In this document: piece by piece, positions 15,718 through 24,168 of the stretch
Numbering within the stretch: the stretch's first letter is position 1
Layout of the letters: every line of letters starts with the position of its first letter
Assembly: GCA_021812805.1 (NCBI GenBank)
Contig: JAKAMQ010000004.1
Span: 1-43,559, forward strand
Source of the DNA: Acidobacteriota bacterium
GTDB taxonomy: Bacteria; Acidobacteriota; Holophagae; Holophagales; Holophagaceae
Direction of reading: 5' to 3'
DNA: 43,559 nucleotides
Notes under the pieces: model-generated
Database searches by the model: none
Told to the model about the DNA's origin: nothing
What the model saw: the letters and a program-made list of their open reading frames with translations, nothing else
Program-made: the position numbers and the translations under genes

Positions 15718-16053
15718 CTACTGAATGCTGGGGTTACCCTCACTGCCCAGCCCGGCACTACGAAGCATCCTCAAGGATTCAGCCATCTCAACGGGAAGAT
15801 TCAGGTCAAGATCCACAAGGAAGTTGTTCATCGCGGCAGTGCCCCCAATTCTTAGGGATGCAGCCATGGTGGCGAATCCAAGCTGTTGGCAGAGGGCATA
15901 CTCCGCATGGACGGTGGAGTCGGCCTCTGCCTCCGTCCGCAGGGCCTCGACATGAGCCCAGGCCTCCAAAGCGCCCGCATGGGTGTGGGCGAGAAGGCAA
16001 ACCACCGCCCAGTAAAGGATCTCCGACCCCTTGGGGGAAAGCTCGATCTTCAT
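15718..16053 (-). CDS. Hypothetical protein, third gene of the coupling-protein operon
   Basis: A 111-residue acidic, mostly helical protein with no membrane segment or recognisable motif. Its ATG overlaps the stop of the preceding gene (ATGA, 16050-16053), so it is translationally coupled to the mobilisation operon. Its position after the coupling protein suggests an element-specific accessory or maintenance role. The codon usage matches the neighbouring mob genes. I recognise no family. Confidence 0.75.
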   Translation of the reverse strand: MKIELSPKGSEILYWAVVCLLAHTHAGALEAWAHVEALRTEAEADSTVHAEYALCQQLGFATMAASLRIGGTAAMNNFLVDLDLNLPVEMAESLRMLRSAGLGSEGNPSIQ

Positions 16054-16583
16054 GGTTGATCCTCCTCGGGCGTTACACGCCCAGCTGTGAAATCAGTACC
16101 CAAGCGCTGAGCGGCCAGCTCCCGCCGAGATCCGTCCAGATCCAACGCCGCCAATGCCTCTTCTTCGCTCGTGAAGTAGAACCCGAGCACGCCGCGCACC
16201 TCCTCGTAGTCCGCATCCTCTGGCCCATCCGTGAGGGCCAACTGCATCACAGGCCAGTGCTCTTCCCCCTCGGTGGAGGGAAGAACCGCCCGAAGCATGT
16301 CCGCAGGCGAGAGGCCCACTGCCATGAGCGCCCGCCCGACATCGGCCCAAGAGGCTCGGAGCGTGATGAGGTGGAAGATGATTTCGTCGTAGGGGTAACC
16401 GGCAGTCTTCATCTCCCGGGCTTCTGCAGTCCAGACTTCCCGATGGCGTAGCAGGGCGGCTACCTCCTCATCATTGAGGCCTGCCGCCATCAGGTCCTGA
16501 ACGATATCGGGCCAGCCGTCATCGCAGGACAGGCCTTCCTCGATCATCCCTTCGCCCAAATTCACCAAGCTCTGTCGAATCAC
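16050..16583 (-). CDS. Hypothetical protein coupled to the T4CP gene
   Basis: A 177-residue, strongly acidic soluble protein. I start it at GTG 16583, which overlaps the coupling-protein stop as GTGA and has GGAGG seven bases upstream; an internal Met at about residue 13 would be an alternative. The sequence is rich in Glu, Ala and Leu and predicted helical, with repeated short helices containing LMAAGL/LMAVGL-type motifs (VQDLMAAGLNDEEV, GRALMAVGLSPADM) that could be an internal duplication. No known domain was seen. Translational coupling to the T4CP suggests a function in the same transfer process. Confidence 0.75.
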   Translation of the reverse strand: MIRQSLVNLGEGMIEEGLSCDDGWPDIVQDLMAAGLNDEEVAALLRHREVWTAEAREMKTAGYPYDEIIFHLITLRASWADVGRALMAVGLSPADMLRAVLPSTEGEEHWPVMQLALTDGPEDADYEEVRGVLGFYFTSEEEALAALDLDGSRRELAAQRLGTDFTAGRVTPEEDQP

Positions 16584-18445
16584 AGCCAGTCCTCCCCCAC
16601 CGGGAGCACGAGAACCTCGGGCGCCTCGGCGGCAGCCTGAACGGTCTTCAGACCAGCGGGGATCGGGATCGGCTCGGGCTTCCAGTCCGGCGGCGTGACC
16701 GCCTGGACTGCGGACTTCGCCAGGGCCTCGGCCTCCTCCCAGGGATCCACAGCCACCACAGGCATTCCTAGGGGCGGGCGGGTCACGGTGAGGCTCAAGG
16801 GCAGCCAATAGGTGAACCCGTGGGACCGGGCCAGCGCCGCCCGCTCCTCGGACCACCGACCCCAGGCATCCACCGGCATCAGGTCCGCCTCCTTCTCCGT
16901 GGGCTGGGCGTTCTTGTTGACCGGGGGGATCCGGCGGGTCCACTTTCCGACGATGCGGCTCAGCTTCTCCCGAAGGTCATCCTCCAGGTTCCGGGTCAGC
17001 CAGATCCGGGTCCCGAACCCCTGCAACACCGCCTGCCAGTTCCGGGGGTAGACATCCTGGAGCAGGCCCATGTTCTGGATGCCCGCCACGATGGACACGC
17101 CCTTCGAGCGCAGGAGCACCAAGGCCCGCTCGATGTTCGGGAGACGACCGCAATCCCCGAACTCATCGAGCAGGAGGATGATCGGCGAGGCGCCCTCGGC
17201 GCGGTTCCGGAGGCGGCCGAAGATCATGCCCCAGAAGCAGTGGACCGGCACCCGCAGGGCATCGGACATCTCGCAGTTCATGACGTACCCGCCCTGGCGG
17301 ATGAAGTCGTCGATGGTGACGGTGCTGGGCCCCTCGGTGATGGCGCTGATGCGCTCGGTCTCCCAGCGACTCAGGGAGACCACCAGATCCTGGAGCACCG
17401 GCACCTGGCTCTTGGGCTCGGACATTGCATCCCGGTAGATGGGATCCAGACCATCAAGGAACGGCTCCAGGCGGCTCTCCCTCAGCGTCCGGGCGATCTC
17501 CTGGATGCTGGACCAGCGGCGGGAAGACAGAATCGCCCCAAAGACTGCCCGGGCCATATCTCGCACCCACGGATTCGCATCGTGGGGGTTGCTGGGGAAG
17601 AGGTAGTCCACCAGCAGATCCCGGTCCTCCTTCGAGCGAACCTCCTCCATGGGATTCCAGACACCCGAACGAGTCTCATGGCCCCGAACATCCAACCCCC
17701 AGAGGCAGGTGTTGGGGAAGGTGTCCCGGAAGGGCAGCTCGGCTTTCGAGTCCTGGTAGATCCAGGGGCACAGGGCCGAATGCTGGATATGCCCAAAGAC
17801 GGTCGTGGTCTTCCCCGATCCCTGGACCCCGAAGACGAAGAGATGGCGGCTGAGGGTTTCCCAGGTGAGGGAGACCAGGGTCAGGAAGCCCTTGAACCGC
17901 TGCCGCAGTACCAGAGTCCAGCGCGATGCCAGGGTGGGAGCACGGAATCCGAGCAGTTCGGCCATGGGCCTGCCGTCACCCTTCCGGCGCCCGTCCTGGA
18001 TCTCGTAGGGACCGAAGTCCTCGGGGACATCCTTGAACTGGGCCTCGGCCCTGCCTTCGCCTGAGCGAATGTACTTGGGCTTCCGGTCCCAGGTGAGCCA
18101 GACCAGGAAGGCCAGGAGCACGAGGCCCGCATGAAGGCCAAGGAACAGCGCCGCGTTCCGGAAGGCCCACAGGAGGAATTCCGTCTGCCCCAGGGCCAGG
18201 AGCATGCCCCCGCCAAGCCCCACGGCCGCCAGGCTCAGAGGAAGAGTCTTCTTCGACCGGCGGTGCTGGAGCAGCCAGCGGTTCAGCCAGTCGAAGCGGT
18301 TGTGGAGGAGGGCTAAGGGATCCTCATGCTCCACGAGGTACCACCGGGTGAAGACCCAGAGGGTCCCAAGGAGCCCGAGAGCCAGGAGCAGCATCGCCCC
18401 CCAGGCCTTCCAGGCGGAAAGGAAGTGAAAAACAAGGTCCGTCAT
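16580..18445 (-). CDS. VirD4/TraG-type coupling protein
   Basis: A 621-residue membrane-anchored ATPase. Four hydrophobic helices lie in the first 120 residues (about 13-35, 68-88, 92-106, 104-118), followed by the cytoplasmic motor: Walker A GVQGSGKTTT (206-215) and Walker B LLLDEFGD (424-431). This is the T4CP layout that links a relaxase-DNA complex to a type IV secretion channel. The start overlaps the relaxase stop (ATGA, 18442-18445) with GGAGG seven bases upstream. No VirB channel genes are in the window, so the element may be mobilised by another system's channel, or the channel genes lie elsewhere. Confidence 0.92.
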   Translation of the reverse strand: MTDLVFHFLSAWKAWGAMLLLALGLLGTLWVFTRWYLVEHEDPLALLHNRFDWLNRWLLQHRRSKKTLPLSLAAVGLGGGMLLALGQTEFLLWAFRNAALFLGLHAGLVLLAFLVWLTWDRKPKYIRSGEGRAEAQFKDVPEDFGPYEIQDGRRKGDGRPMAELLGFRAPTLASRWTLVLRQRFKGFLTLVSLTWETLSRHLFVFGVQGSGKTTTVFGHIQHSALCPWIYQDSKAELPFRDTFPNTCLWGLDVRGHETRSGVWNPMEEVRSKEDRDLLVDYLFPSNPHDANPWVRDMARAVFGAILSSRRWSSIQEIARTLRESRLEPFLDGLDPIYRDAMSEPKSQVPVLQDLVVSLSRWETERISAITEGPSTVTIDDFIRQGGYVMNCEMSDALRVPVHCFWGMIFGRLRNRAEGASPIILLLDEFGDCGRLPNIERALVLLRSKGVSIVAGIQNMGLLQDVYPRNWQAVLQGFGTRIWLTRNLEDDLREKLSRIVGKWTRRIPPVNKNAQPTEKEADLMPVDAWGRWSEERAALARSHGFTYWLPLSLTVTRPPLGMPVVAVDPWEEAEALAKSAVQAVTPPDWKPEPIPIPAGLKTVQAAAEAPEVLVLPVGEDWL

Positions 18446-19995
18446 CGGTCTACCTCCGGGCCGCGGGATGCGGCATGAGCGACGGTTTGGGTGGTTTCGG
18501 CCGCCACCTCGGCGACCTTCGAGACGCTTCCCACGACGGGAAGCCATCCGATCACTTGCAGGGCCCGGCGCACGGGCTCGGGAAGCCTGGCCGTTAGGCC
18601 AGCGCTCCGAGCCGCCGTAGCGCCCAGGTCCGTGGCCCCTCCCGCCAGGGTTCGGCCCAGGGAGAGGGGAGAAAGGGTGACGAGATCCTTGGTGGCACCA
18701 GCTGCCGTCCGGGCTGTCGTTGCGGCCATCTGGACGCCCGCCTGGACCTCCTGGGGCAGCAGCTCCCGGCCGCTTGCAGCTACGGCGCGGCCAGCCCCCT
18801 TACCCAGTTCGGCTCCGGCGCGGGTGGCCCCCTGACCCAGTTCCTTGCCAGCCTGGGCCAGATCCTGGCCTGCCTCCTTTCCAGCCAGCTTCAGCGAGGC
18901 CCCGGCGGTCGGCAAGGCCGCCGCCAGGCCCGTGGCCAGCTTCACGGAGGCCTGGCCCACGTGGACTCCGCTCCTGGCAGCGGCCTTGGCTGCCTCCAGT
19001 GAGGCCCGCAGCGTGGCCTGTGCCGCCTCCTGGGCCAGCACCAGACCCGCACGGCTCACCTTCCGCAGCGGGGCAGGGACCCCGAGTTCCTTCAGGGCCT
19101 TGTCCACGGCCATGCGCCCCACACGTCCCGCCGCCCGGGTCCCGCGCTGCACCACGCGACCACCCTGATCCACAACTCGGCTAATACGGGCCTTGGCCAC
19201 GCCAAGCTCCCGGGAGGTCTCCCGCTTCTCCAACCGACGCAGGGCCCCCGTACGGCGATGCTCCACCTGCTCCAGCTCCGCCTTGTGCCGCGGGCTGCCG
19301 AGCATCCCCCGGGACTCGTAGCGGGCCCGCAGTGCGGCCGTCTCCGTCAGGTAGCGCCGCTCGATCAGAAGCCGAGCCTTCCGTTCGAAGGGACGGGCAG
19401 CCTCGGCCTTGCGCCAGGGCTCGGCCCGCTTCACGGCCTCCCGCCGCTGGCGTTCGTTTTCCTTCTGCTCCCGGATGACCTCCTGGAGCCGGGCCTTCTC
19501 CGCCTTGAACCGCTGGTGGGCTTCCCAGTCCTGGATTCTCGGTTCGTCTCCGAACAGCTCCCGATCCCAGTGTTTCTGCATGGACCCGTGGCGTCCCAGG
19601 GCCTGCTCGGGCATGCTCCCCCGCACGGCGATGTGGAAGTGGAAGCGTCCGTCCTGCTCGTGGATGGCCAGGAGGTAGGGGCGGCCGTTGGCGTAGGCCT
19701 TGGCCAGGCGCTGGCCAGCCTCCTCTGCCGCCCTCGAAGGATCGGAGGGATTCCGTCCGAGGATCGTCCGGCACTCCGCTTCGGAGGGCGCCACGATGAT
19801 CTCGTGGTACGGCACCGCCTTGCCGCCCATGGCTTCGATGCCCTGGGTTGGGGTGAGCTCCTGCCCCTCCATGCCCAGGAGACGCGCCGAATCCCGGCCC
19901 TGCTGGGCTGCCAGGTAGTGCGCCCTCCGGCTCAGGCTGGGAGGGGAGGTCCTCCCCCGGAAGCCCGGCCTGAAGCCGGGCTTGATGATGGCCAT
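18442..19995 (-). CDS. Mobilisation relaxase
   Basis: A 517-residue protein whose first 130 residues have relaxase marks: a candidate catalytic Tyr27 (AHYLAAQQ), His64 (VPYHEIIVAPSE) and the metal triad segment IHEQDGRFHFHIAVRG (His112, His119, His121). A basic coiled region (about 150-260) follows, then an Ala/Gly-rich low-complexity stretch (about 265-480) and a short hydrophobic patch. It should nick oriT and pilot the strand. ATG 19995 was preferred over an upstream GTG because GGAGG lies six bases before it. It follows the MobC-like gene by one base. The subfamily cannot be assigned surely; MOBP/MOBQ types are closest. Confidence 0.82.
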   Translation of the reverse strand: MAIIKPGFRPGFRGRTSPPSLSRRAHYLAAQQGRDSARLLGMEGQELTPTQGIEAMGGKAVPYHEIIVAPSEAECRTILGRNPSDPSRAAEEAGQRLAKAYANGRPYLLAIHEQDGRFHFHIAVRGSMPEQALGRHGSMQKHWDRELFGDEPRIQDWEAHQRFKAEKARLQEVIREQKENERQRREAVKRAEPWRKAEAARPFERKARLLIERRYLTETAALRARYESRGMLGSPRHKAELEQVEHRRTGALRRLEKRETSRELGVAKARISRVVDQGGRVVQRGTRAAGRVGRMAVDKALKELGVPAPLRKVSRAGLVLAQEAAQATLRASLEAAKAAARSGVHVGQASVKLATGLAAALPTAGASLKLAGKEAGQDLAQAGKELGQGATRAGAELGKGAGRAVAASGRELLPQEVQAGVQMAATTARTAAGATKDLVTLSPLSLGRTLAGGATDLGATAARSAGLTARLPEPVRRALQVIGWLPVVGSVSKVAEVAAETTQTVAHAASRGPEVDR

Positions 19996-19996
19996 C

Positions 19997-20461
19997 TCAG
20001 CCCTCCCCACGGAGGGTCTGGAGCTTCGCTTTTCCCGAGGCGGTGATGTCCGCCGCCCGTGGGCTCGACTCCACCACGCCCATCAGGTAGGCGTAGGTGT
20101 GTTGTGCGAGGCTCACTACCACCGCCAGCGTCTGGAGGATCTGGGCCTCCCGCTCGGCCTGGCCCTCCTCCACCTTCCGGATGATGGCCACCAGGGCTTC
20201 GAGGCGGGTGGCATGGCGGGCCTGCTGTTCAGCCACGCCAACGAGGGTGCGCGCCAGGCCCTCCAGGCGTGGGCCAAAGGCCTGCTCCGCCATGCGCTCT
20301 CTCGCATCACTGAGCAAGTTCCTCAGCGCCTGGGTGTGGCTCACGCCTTCGCGATTCGCCAATGCCTCCAGCACTGCCCAGGATTCCGCTCCAACCCGGG
20401 CATGCACCACGTTCTTGCCATGCGTAGAACCCAGTATTGATCGGTCTTTTCGTTCGTTCAT
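19997..20461 (-). CDS. MobC-like relaxosome accessory protein
   Basis: A 154-residue protein with a short basic N-terminus, an RHH-like strand-helix-helix (HARVGAESWAVLEALANREGVSHTQALRNLL, about residues 20-50) and a long C-terminal coiled coil. This shape, together with a relaxase immediately downstream, is typical of MobC/TraJ-type proteins that bind oriT and help the relaxase. AGGAG seven bases before ATG 20461 supports the start. The gene begins the mob operon, and its promoter must lie in the gene-free stretch 20462-20957. Confidence 0.78.
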   Translation of the reverse strand: MNERKDRSILGSTHGKNVVHARVGAESWAVLEALANREGVSHTQALRNLLSDARERMAEQAFGPRLEGLARTLVGVAEQQARHATRLEALVAIIRKVEEGQAEREAQILQTLAVVVSLAQHTYAYLMGVVESSPRAADITASGKAKLQTLRGEG

Positions 20462-20954
20462 GTTGCAGCTCCTGTTGCGTTCACCACATCGCGCCACGCG
20501 AATGCACCATCCCCAACCTGTCGAATGACAGGGCTTTGCCCATCGGGCGCCACAGTCACGCGCCACGCCGAACTTGCCACCCGAAGGGTTCGATCTTCCG
20601 ATCGCACCCTCAACCAGCCTTTGCGTCAGCATCGGACGCGCTTTCAATGTCCGCCAGAGGGGGAGTGGAAGATCAGACAGACACTGTCAAAGCCATACAG
20701 CTACTGCACCTGGTTGTGATGACCTTCACTCACTCTGAGACCGTCCAAGATTGACTGGCATGGAGGGAGGGGTTCCCCCAAAAGTTCCCTCCAGTCTTTC
20801 CCAGCATGGGAACGCAACACGCTCTCTCCCATGGCCCTCTGCCACGGTTCCCAGGATTCCCGCTCTCATCCTTCTGGCATCCAGAGAGTCCTGCGGGGGG
20901 GGGCGACGAGTGGGCCTTTTTGGGTCGTCCGGGATACGGGCGGGATACGAAAGC
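20462..20954. other. Gene-free stretch; candidate oriT and mob promoter
   Basis: No convincing gene is present in these 493 bases. Near the mob genes are a perfect hairpin CCTGTC-GAAT-GACAGG (20517-20532), a second CGATC-TTCC-GATCG (20591-20604), and a 10-base direct repeat CGCGCCACGC at 20490-20499 and 20559-20568. Clustered inverted and direct repeats just upstream of a MobC-relaxase pair are what an origin of transfer looks like. The part from about 20750 to 20954 shows nothing clear. Confidence 0.45.
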
Positions 20955-20981
20955 AAAACGCCCGATCATCAGATCGGGCGT
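20955..20981 (-). terminator. Rho-independent terminator of tRNA-Ser
   Basis: ACGCCCGAT (20958-20966) pairs with ATCGGGCGT (20973-20981) around a six-base loop; on the minus strand it is followed by TTTTGCTTT. It begins four bases after the tRNA 3' end. Confidence 0.88.
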
Positions 20982-20984
20982 AAG

Positions 20985-21074
20985 TGGCGGAGAGAGAGGG
21001 ATTCGAACCCCCGTTGAGGTCACCCCCAAACCTGATTTCGAGTCAGGCGCCTTCAACCGCTCGGCCATCTCTCC
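20985..21074 (-). tRNA. tRNA-Ser (anticodon CGA)
   Basis: Read on the minus strand, a 90-nt class II tRNA with acceptor GGAGAGA/TCTCTCC, discriminator G and encoded CCA. The D arm holds GCCGAGCGGTTGAAGGC, the anticodon loop is CTCGAAA (anticodon CGA, reading UCG), a long variable arm follows, and the T loop is GGGTTCGAATCCC. The 3' end faces the mobilisation module, the usual geometry for site-specific integration into a tRNA gene. No second copy of the 3' end was seen in the window. Confidence 0.96.
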
Positions 21075-21125
21075 AGGAAGGACCAGTCTAGCAAACCGGC
21101 CGGTAGAATCCAGCGGGGGGCGCGC

Positions 21126-22211
21126 ATGGGCATCCGGTCGTCGGCCGTGGGGGTGGTGATGACGCTCGCGATGGGCGTTCCGGGTGGCGCGCAGGAGGCG
21201 GAGCTGGCGCTCTCGGAGGCCGCGGCGGGGCGGTTCGCGGGGCTGGCGCTCGGCTGCGTGGGCCGGGAGTACCCGAACAAGCTGGATCACGTGATGAACA
21301 CTGTGGAGGAGGTGAAAGGGCCGCGGTCACTGCACCCGGCCTTCTACGGCTGCTTCGATTGGCATTCGTCCGTCCATGGGCACTGGATGCTCGTGCGGCT
21401 GCTGAAGGCGCATCCGGGCCTGCCCCGGGCGGCGGAGATCCGTGCGGCGCTGGACGCGCATCTCCGGCCTGATTGCATCGCCGGGGAGGTGGCCTATTTG
21501 GACCAGCCCAACCGCCGGAGCTTCGAACGCACCTACGGGTGGGCCTGGCTGCTGAAGCTCGCCGCGGAGTTGCGCACCTGGAACGATCCCCAGGCCCGGC
21601 AGTGGTCCGCGGCCCTGCAACCCCTGGCGGACCGCCTTGCGGCGCAGTTCATGGACTTCCTGCCGAAGCAGATCTACCCCATCCGCACCGGTGTGCATCC
21701 CAACACGGCTTTCAGCCTGCACCTGGCCCTCGACTACGCCCGGGCCGCCGGGGATGCCCCGCTGGAGACGCGGCTTTCCGAGCGGGCGCGGACGTATTTC
21801 GGCAGGGATCGCAGGGGCCCGCTGGCCTGGGAGCCTGGCGGCGAGGACTTCCTCTCCCCCTGTCTGGAGGAGGCGGCGCTCATGGCGGAGGTGCTGCCCC
21901 GGGCCCGCTTTGCACGATGGCTGCGGGATTTCCTTCCAGGGCTTCCGGTGGCACTGGCACCGGCGCGGGTGACGGATCGCACGGATCCGAAACTGGTTCA
22001 TCTGGATGGCCTGAACCTGAGCCGCGCCCGGGCGCTCTACGAGATCGCCGCGGCCCTGGGCCCGAAGGATCCACGCCGGGCTGCTCTCGTCGTCGCGGGG
22101 GATCATCATGCCCAGGCCAGCCTGCCGTTCCTGGCCTCCGGCCACTATGAAGGCGAGCACTGGCTGGCCACCTTCGCGGTGCAGGCGACGGCGGCGCGCT
22201 CAGGCCTGTGA
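21126..22211 (+). CDS. DUF2891 family exported protein
   Basis: A 361-residue protein with a signal-like N-terminus (hydrophobic 7-22, GGAQ cleavage area) and the DUF2891 hallmark HPAFYGCFDWHSSVHGHWMLVRLL (about 75-98), plus ERTYGWAWLLKLA and HPNTAFSLHLALDYAR. The aromatic, helical layout resembles alpha/alpha-barrel proteins, but the function of the family is unknown. It starts 51 bases beyond the tRNA-Ser 5' end on the opposite strand, marking the core-genome side of the tRNA. A tandem palindromic repeat lies immediately downstream. Confidence 0.88.
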   Translation: MGIRSSAVGVVMTLAMGVPGGAQEAELALSEAAAGRFAGLALGCVGREYPNKLDHVMNTVEEVKGPRSLHPAFYGCFDWHSSVHGHWMLVRLLKAHPGLPRAAEIRAALDAHLRPDCIAGEVAYLDQPNRRSFERTYGWAWLLKLAAELRTWNDPQARQWSAALQPLADRLAAQFMDFLPKQIYPIRTGVHPNTAFSLHLALDYARAAGDAPLETRLSERARTYFGRDRRGPLAWEPGGEDFLSPCLEEAALMAEVLPRARFARWLRDFLPGLPVALAPARVTDRTDPKLVHLDGLNLSRARALYEIAAALGPKDPRRAALVVAGDHHAQASLPFLASGHYEGEHWLATFAVQATAARSGL

Positions 22212-22216
22212 AGCTG

Positions 22217-22414
22217 ATGGCAGACGTGGTGTCCCGGCTTGGCCGGGATGCCACGTGGGGGTGCACGAGGGGGGACATCGCGAGCCGCAGGCGAGCAGGC
22301 GGTCCCCCCTCGTTCATGGCAGACGTGGTGTCCCGGCTTGGCCGGGATGCCACGTGGGGGTGCACGAGGGGGGACATCGCGAGCCGCAGGCGAGCAGGCG
22401 GTCCCCCTCCCCGT
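22217..22414. repeat. Two tandem copies of a 99-bp palindromic unit
   Basis: Copies begin at 22217 and 22316 and are identical over about 92 bases. Each can form two hairpins: TCCCGGC-TTG-GCCGGGA extended by imperfect arms with ACGTGG/CCACGT, and a GGGGGGAC...GTCCCCC stem. They lie between two convergent genes, a typical REP/BIME position, and may act as a bidirectional terminator. A diverged inverse-oriented copy is at 36179-36306. Confidence 0.85.
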
Positions 22415-22416
22415 GT

Positions 22417-23502
22417 TCAGGTCAGGCTTTCCTGAAGGTGCGGAAAGTAGTGGCGGTCCTCGTTGATGATATGGTCCCGCACCAGGTCGCAGATGACGTA
22501 GGAGACGAGTCTTCCGGTCTCCTGGCGGCCTTCCTCGACTTCGGCGCGGAGGGTCTGGGCCTGCTGCAGCAGGCGAGCGTGCTCGCGCTGGTGGGGTTCC
22601 AGCCCGGGGTAGGCCACGGCGCGCAGGAGGTCCTCCTCGTCGCTGAAGTGGCGGGCGACATGGTCCAGGAGGGCCTTGAGGCGGTGGTCCACTTGCGCGG
22701 CGGGAAGGCCGAAGAGCAGGGCGGAAAGCAGCCTGTTGGCCAGCTCGAACAGCAGCCGATGCTGCCCATCCACGGAGGCGTTGCCACTGGCGTAGGCGGG
22801 ATCCCAGAACAGCTCGACCAGGCTGCCGGAGTCTCCATCCGTGTCTGAGGCGTGGCCCGGATGGGCCTCGACCCGATTCCGGCCCGACTCCTTGGCGTGG
22901 TAAAGGGCCTGGTCCGCCCGCTCCACCCAGGCTTCGATGGATTCCCCTTCGAGGTATTCGGCGACGCCGGCGCTGAGGGTGACCGTCCCGGCGATGGGGA
23001 AGACTTCCTCGGCCAGAGCTCTCCGGATGCGCTCGGCCAGGTTGAGGGCGCCTTTCAGGGTGGTGGCGGGGGACAGGACGATGAACTCCTCGCCCCCCCA
23101 GCGGGTGAGGGAATCCGCGGTACGAAGCGCCTGCCGGAAGACCCGCCCGGCCCCCTTGAGGACTTCATCCCCCGTGCCATGGCCGAAGGCGTCATTGACC
23201 CGTTTGAAATGATCGAGGTCCAGCAGGATGAGGGAGACGGGGGCCCGGCGGCGGGCGGCCAGGGCCATTTCAGCAGCGGCGGCCTCCTCGAACCGGCGCC
23301 GGTTCCAGGCTCCCGTCAGCCGGTCGTGGGTGGCCAGCTCCTCCATTACGGCGAGGTGGCTCTGGAGGTGGATGAGCTGGTTTTCCAGCTGGCGCGCCCG
23401 CTCCGCAAGACGCCGCCCCTGCCACGCAGCGTGCCCCCATCCCAACCCCGAGGCCAGTACGGCCATAAGGGCGAAGTAGAAAAAGCTATCCGCATCCAGC
23501 AT
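22417..23502 (-). CDS. Diguanylate cyclase fused to bacteriohemerythrin
   Basis: A 361-residue protein: one N-terminal membrane helix (about 5-24), a coiled coil (30-58), a GGDEF domain (about 60-215) with GGEEF at 136-140 and an upstream RTAD inhibitory site at 127-130, and a C-terminal hemerythrin domain (about 228-361) with the di-iron ligands in DGQH, HFSDEED, HQREH and DHIINED. It should make c-di-GMP from GTP under control of oxygen or redox state sensed by the di-iron site. The start ATG lacks an obvious ribosome site. The gene is monocistronic and convergent with the DUF2891 gene. Confidence 0.93.
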   Translation of the reverse strand: MLDADSFFYFALMAVLASGLGWGHAAWQGRRLAERARQLENQLIHLQSHLAVMEELATHDRLTGAWNRRRFEEAAAAEMALAARRRAPVSLILLDLDHFKRVNDAFGHGTGDEVLKGAGRVFRQALRTADSLTRWGGEEFIVLSPATTLKGALNLAERIRRALAEEVFPIAGTVTLSAGVAEYLEGESIEAWVERADQALYHAKESGRNRVEAHPGHASDTDGDSGSLVELFWDPAYASGNASVDGQHRLLFELANRLLSALLFGLPAAQVDHRLKALLDHVARHFSDEEDLLRAVAYPGLEPHQREHARLLQQAQTLRAEVEEGRQETGRLVSYVICDLVRDHIINEDRHYFPHLQESLT

Positions 23503-23565
23503 TAAGACCGCCTGGGGATACCCAGTTCATCGGTCCATGTACTGGGCCCTTGAGATCGGTTCGGG

Positions 23566-24021
23566 TCAGCTCCGTCGCCGCCGGAAAAAGGCCTGGAGCT
23601 GATCCCGGCATTCGGCCTCCAGAAGACCGCCTTCGAAGGCGACGCGGTGATTCAGGGGCAGGCCCTCCAGCTGGGCGGCCCAGCGGCTGACGCCCACTTT
23701 GGGATCCGGGGCGCCAAAGACGACCCGCCCCACCCGTGCGTGGACGAGGGCGCCGAAGCACATGAGGCAGGGCTCCAGCGTCACGTAGAGCGTGGCGCCG
23801 GTCAGGCGGTAGTTCCGGGCCCAGGCTCCGGCAGCCCGCAGGGCCTGCACTTCGGCGTGGGCGGTGGGATCGTTGGAGCTCACGGGGCAGTTGTGGCCGC
23901 GGCCCAGCAGAATGCCCTCCGAGACCACCACGGCCCCGATGGGAACCTCGTCCAGGCACTCGGCATCGCGGGCGGATTCCAGCGCCATGCGCATGAAGGA
24001 GATGTCGTCGCCGCTCCACAT
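23566..24021 (-). CDS. tadA: tRNA-specific adenosine deaminase TadA
   Basis: A 151-residue cytidine-deaminase-fold enzyme that converts A34 to inosine in tRNA-Arg(ACG). Zinc ligands and catalytic Glu are visible: HAEV (His55, Glu57) and EPCLMC (Cys85, Cys88). The length and C-terminal basic FFRRRRS tail are normal. Its start region (about 34 bases) is partly duplicated 132 bases upstream in the same frame, but that copy runs into a stop after 11 codons, so ATG 24021 is the working start. Confidence 0.95.
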   Translation of the reverse strand: MWSGDDISFMRMALESARDAECLDEVPIGAVVVSEGILLGRGHNCPVSSNDPTAHAEVQALRAAGAWARNYRLTGATLYVTLEPCLMCFGALVHARVGRVVFGAPDPKVGVSRWAAQLEGLPLNHRVAFEGGLLEAECRDQLQAFFRRRRS

Positions 24022-24168
24022 GGGAACAGTGTGGCTGATTTGAAAGCCCGGCCCAGCGGGAGGTGATTCCCTCCTCGCCGGGGGCCGACTCCGAACGCGC
24101 CCCCGGCGCGTCCTGTGTCACCCGGCGGTCGGGGTGTCGTCGCCGCTCCACATGCATTCCAGTGTGGC
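24003..24168. repeat. Direct duplication of the tadA start region
   Basis: The 20 bases TGTCGTCGCCGCTCCACATG occur at 24003-24022 and 24135-24154, and a following CAGTGTGGC matches with one base offset (24027 and 24160). The copies are 132 bases (44 codons) apart. Confidence 0.8.

Noticed and set aside
22217-22414. Possible CRISPR-like array
   Set aside because: Only two adjacent copies without unique spacers, and each copy is itself two hairpins; it is a tandem REP-type repeat.
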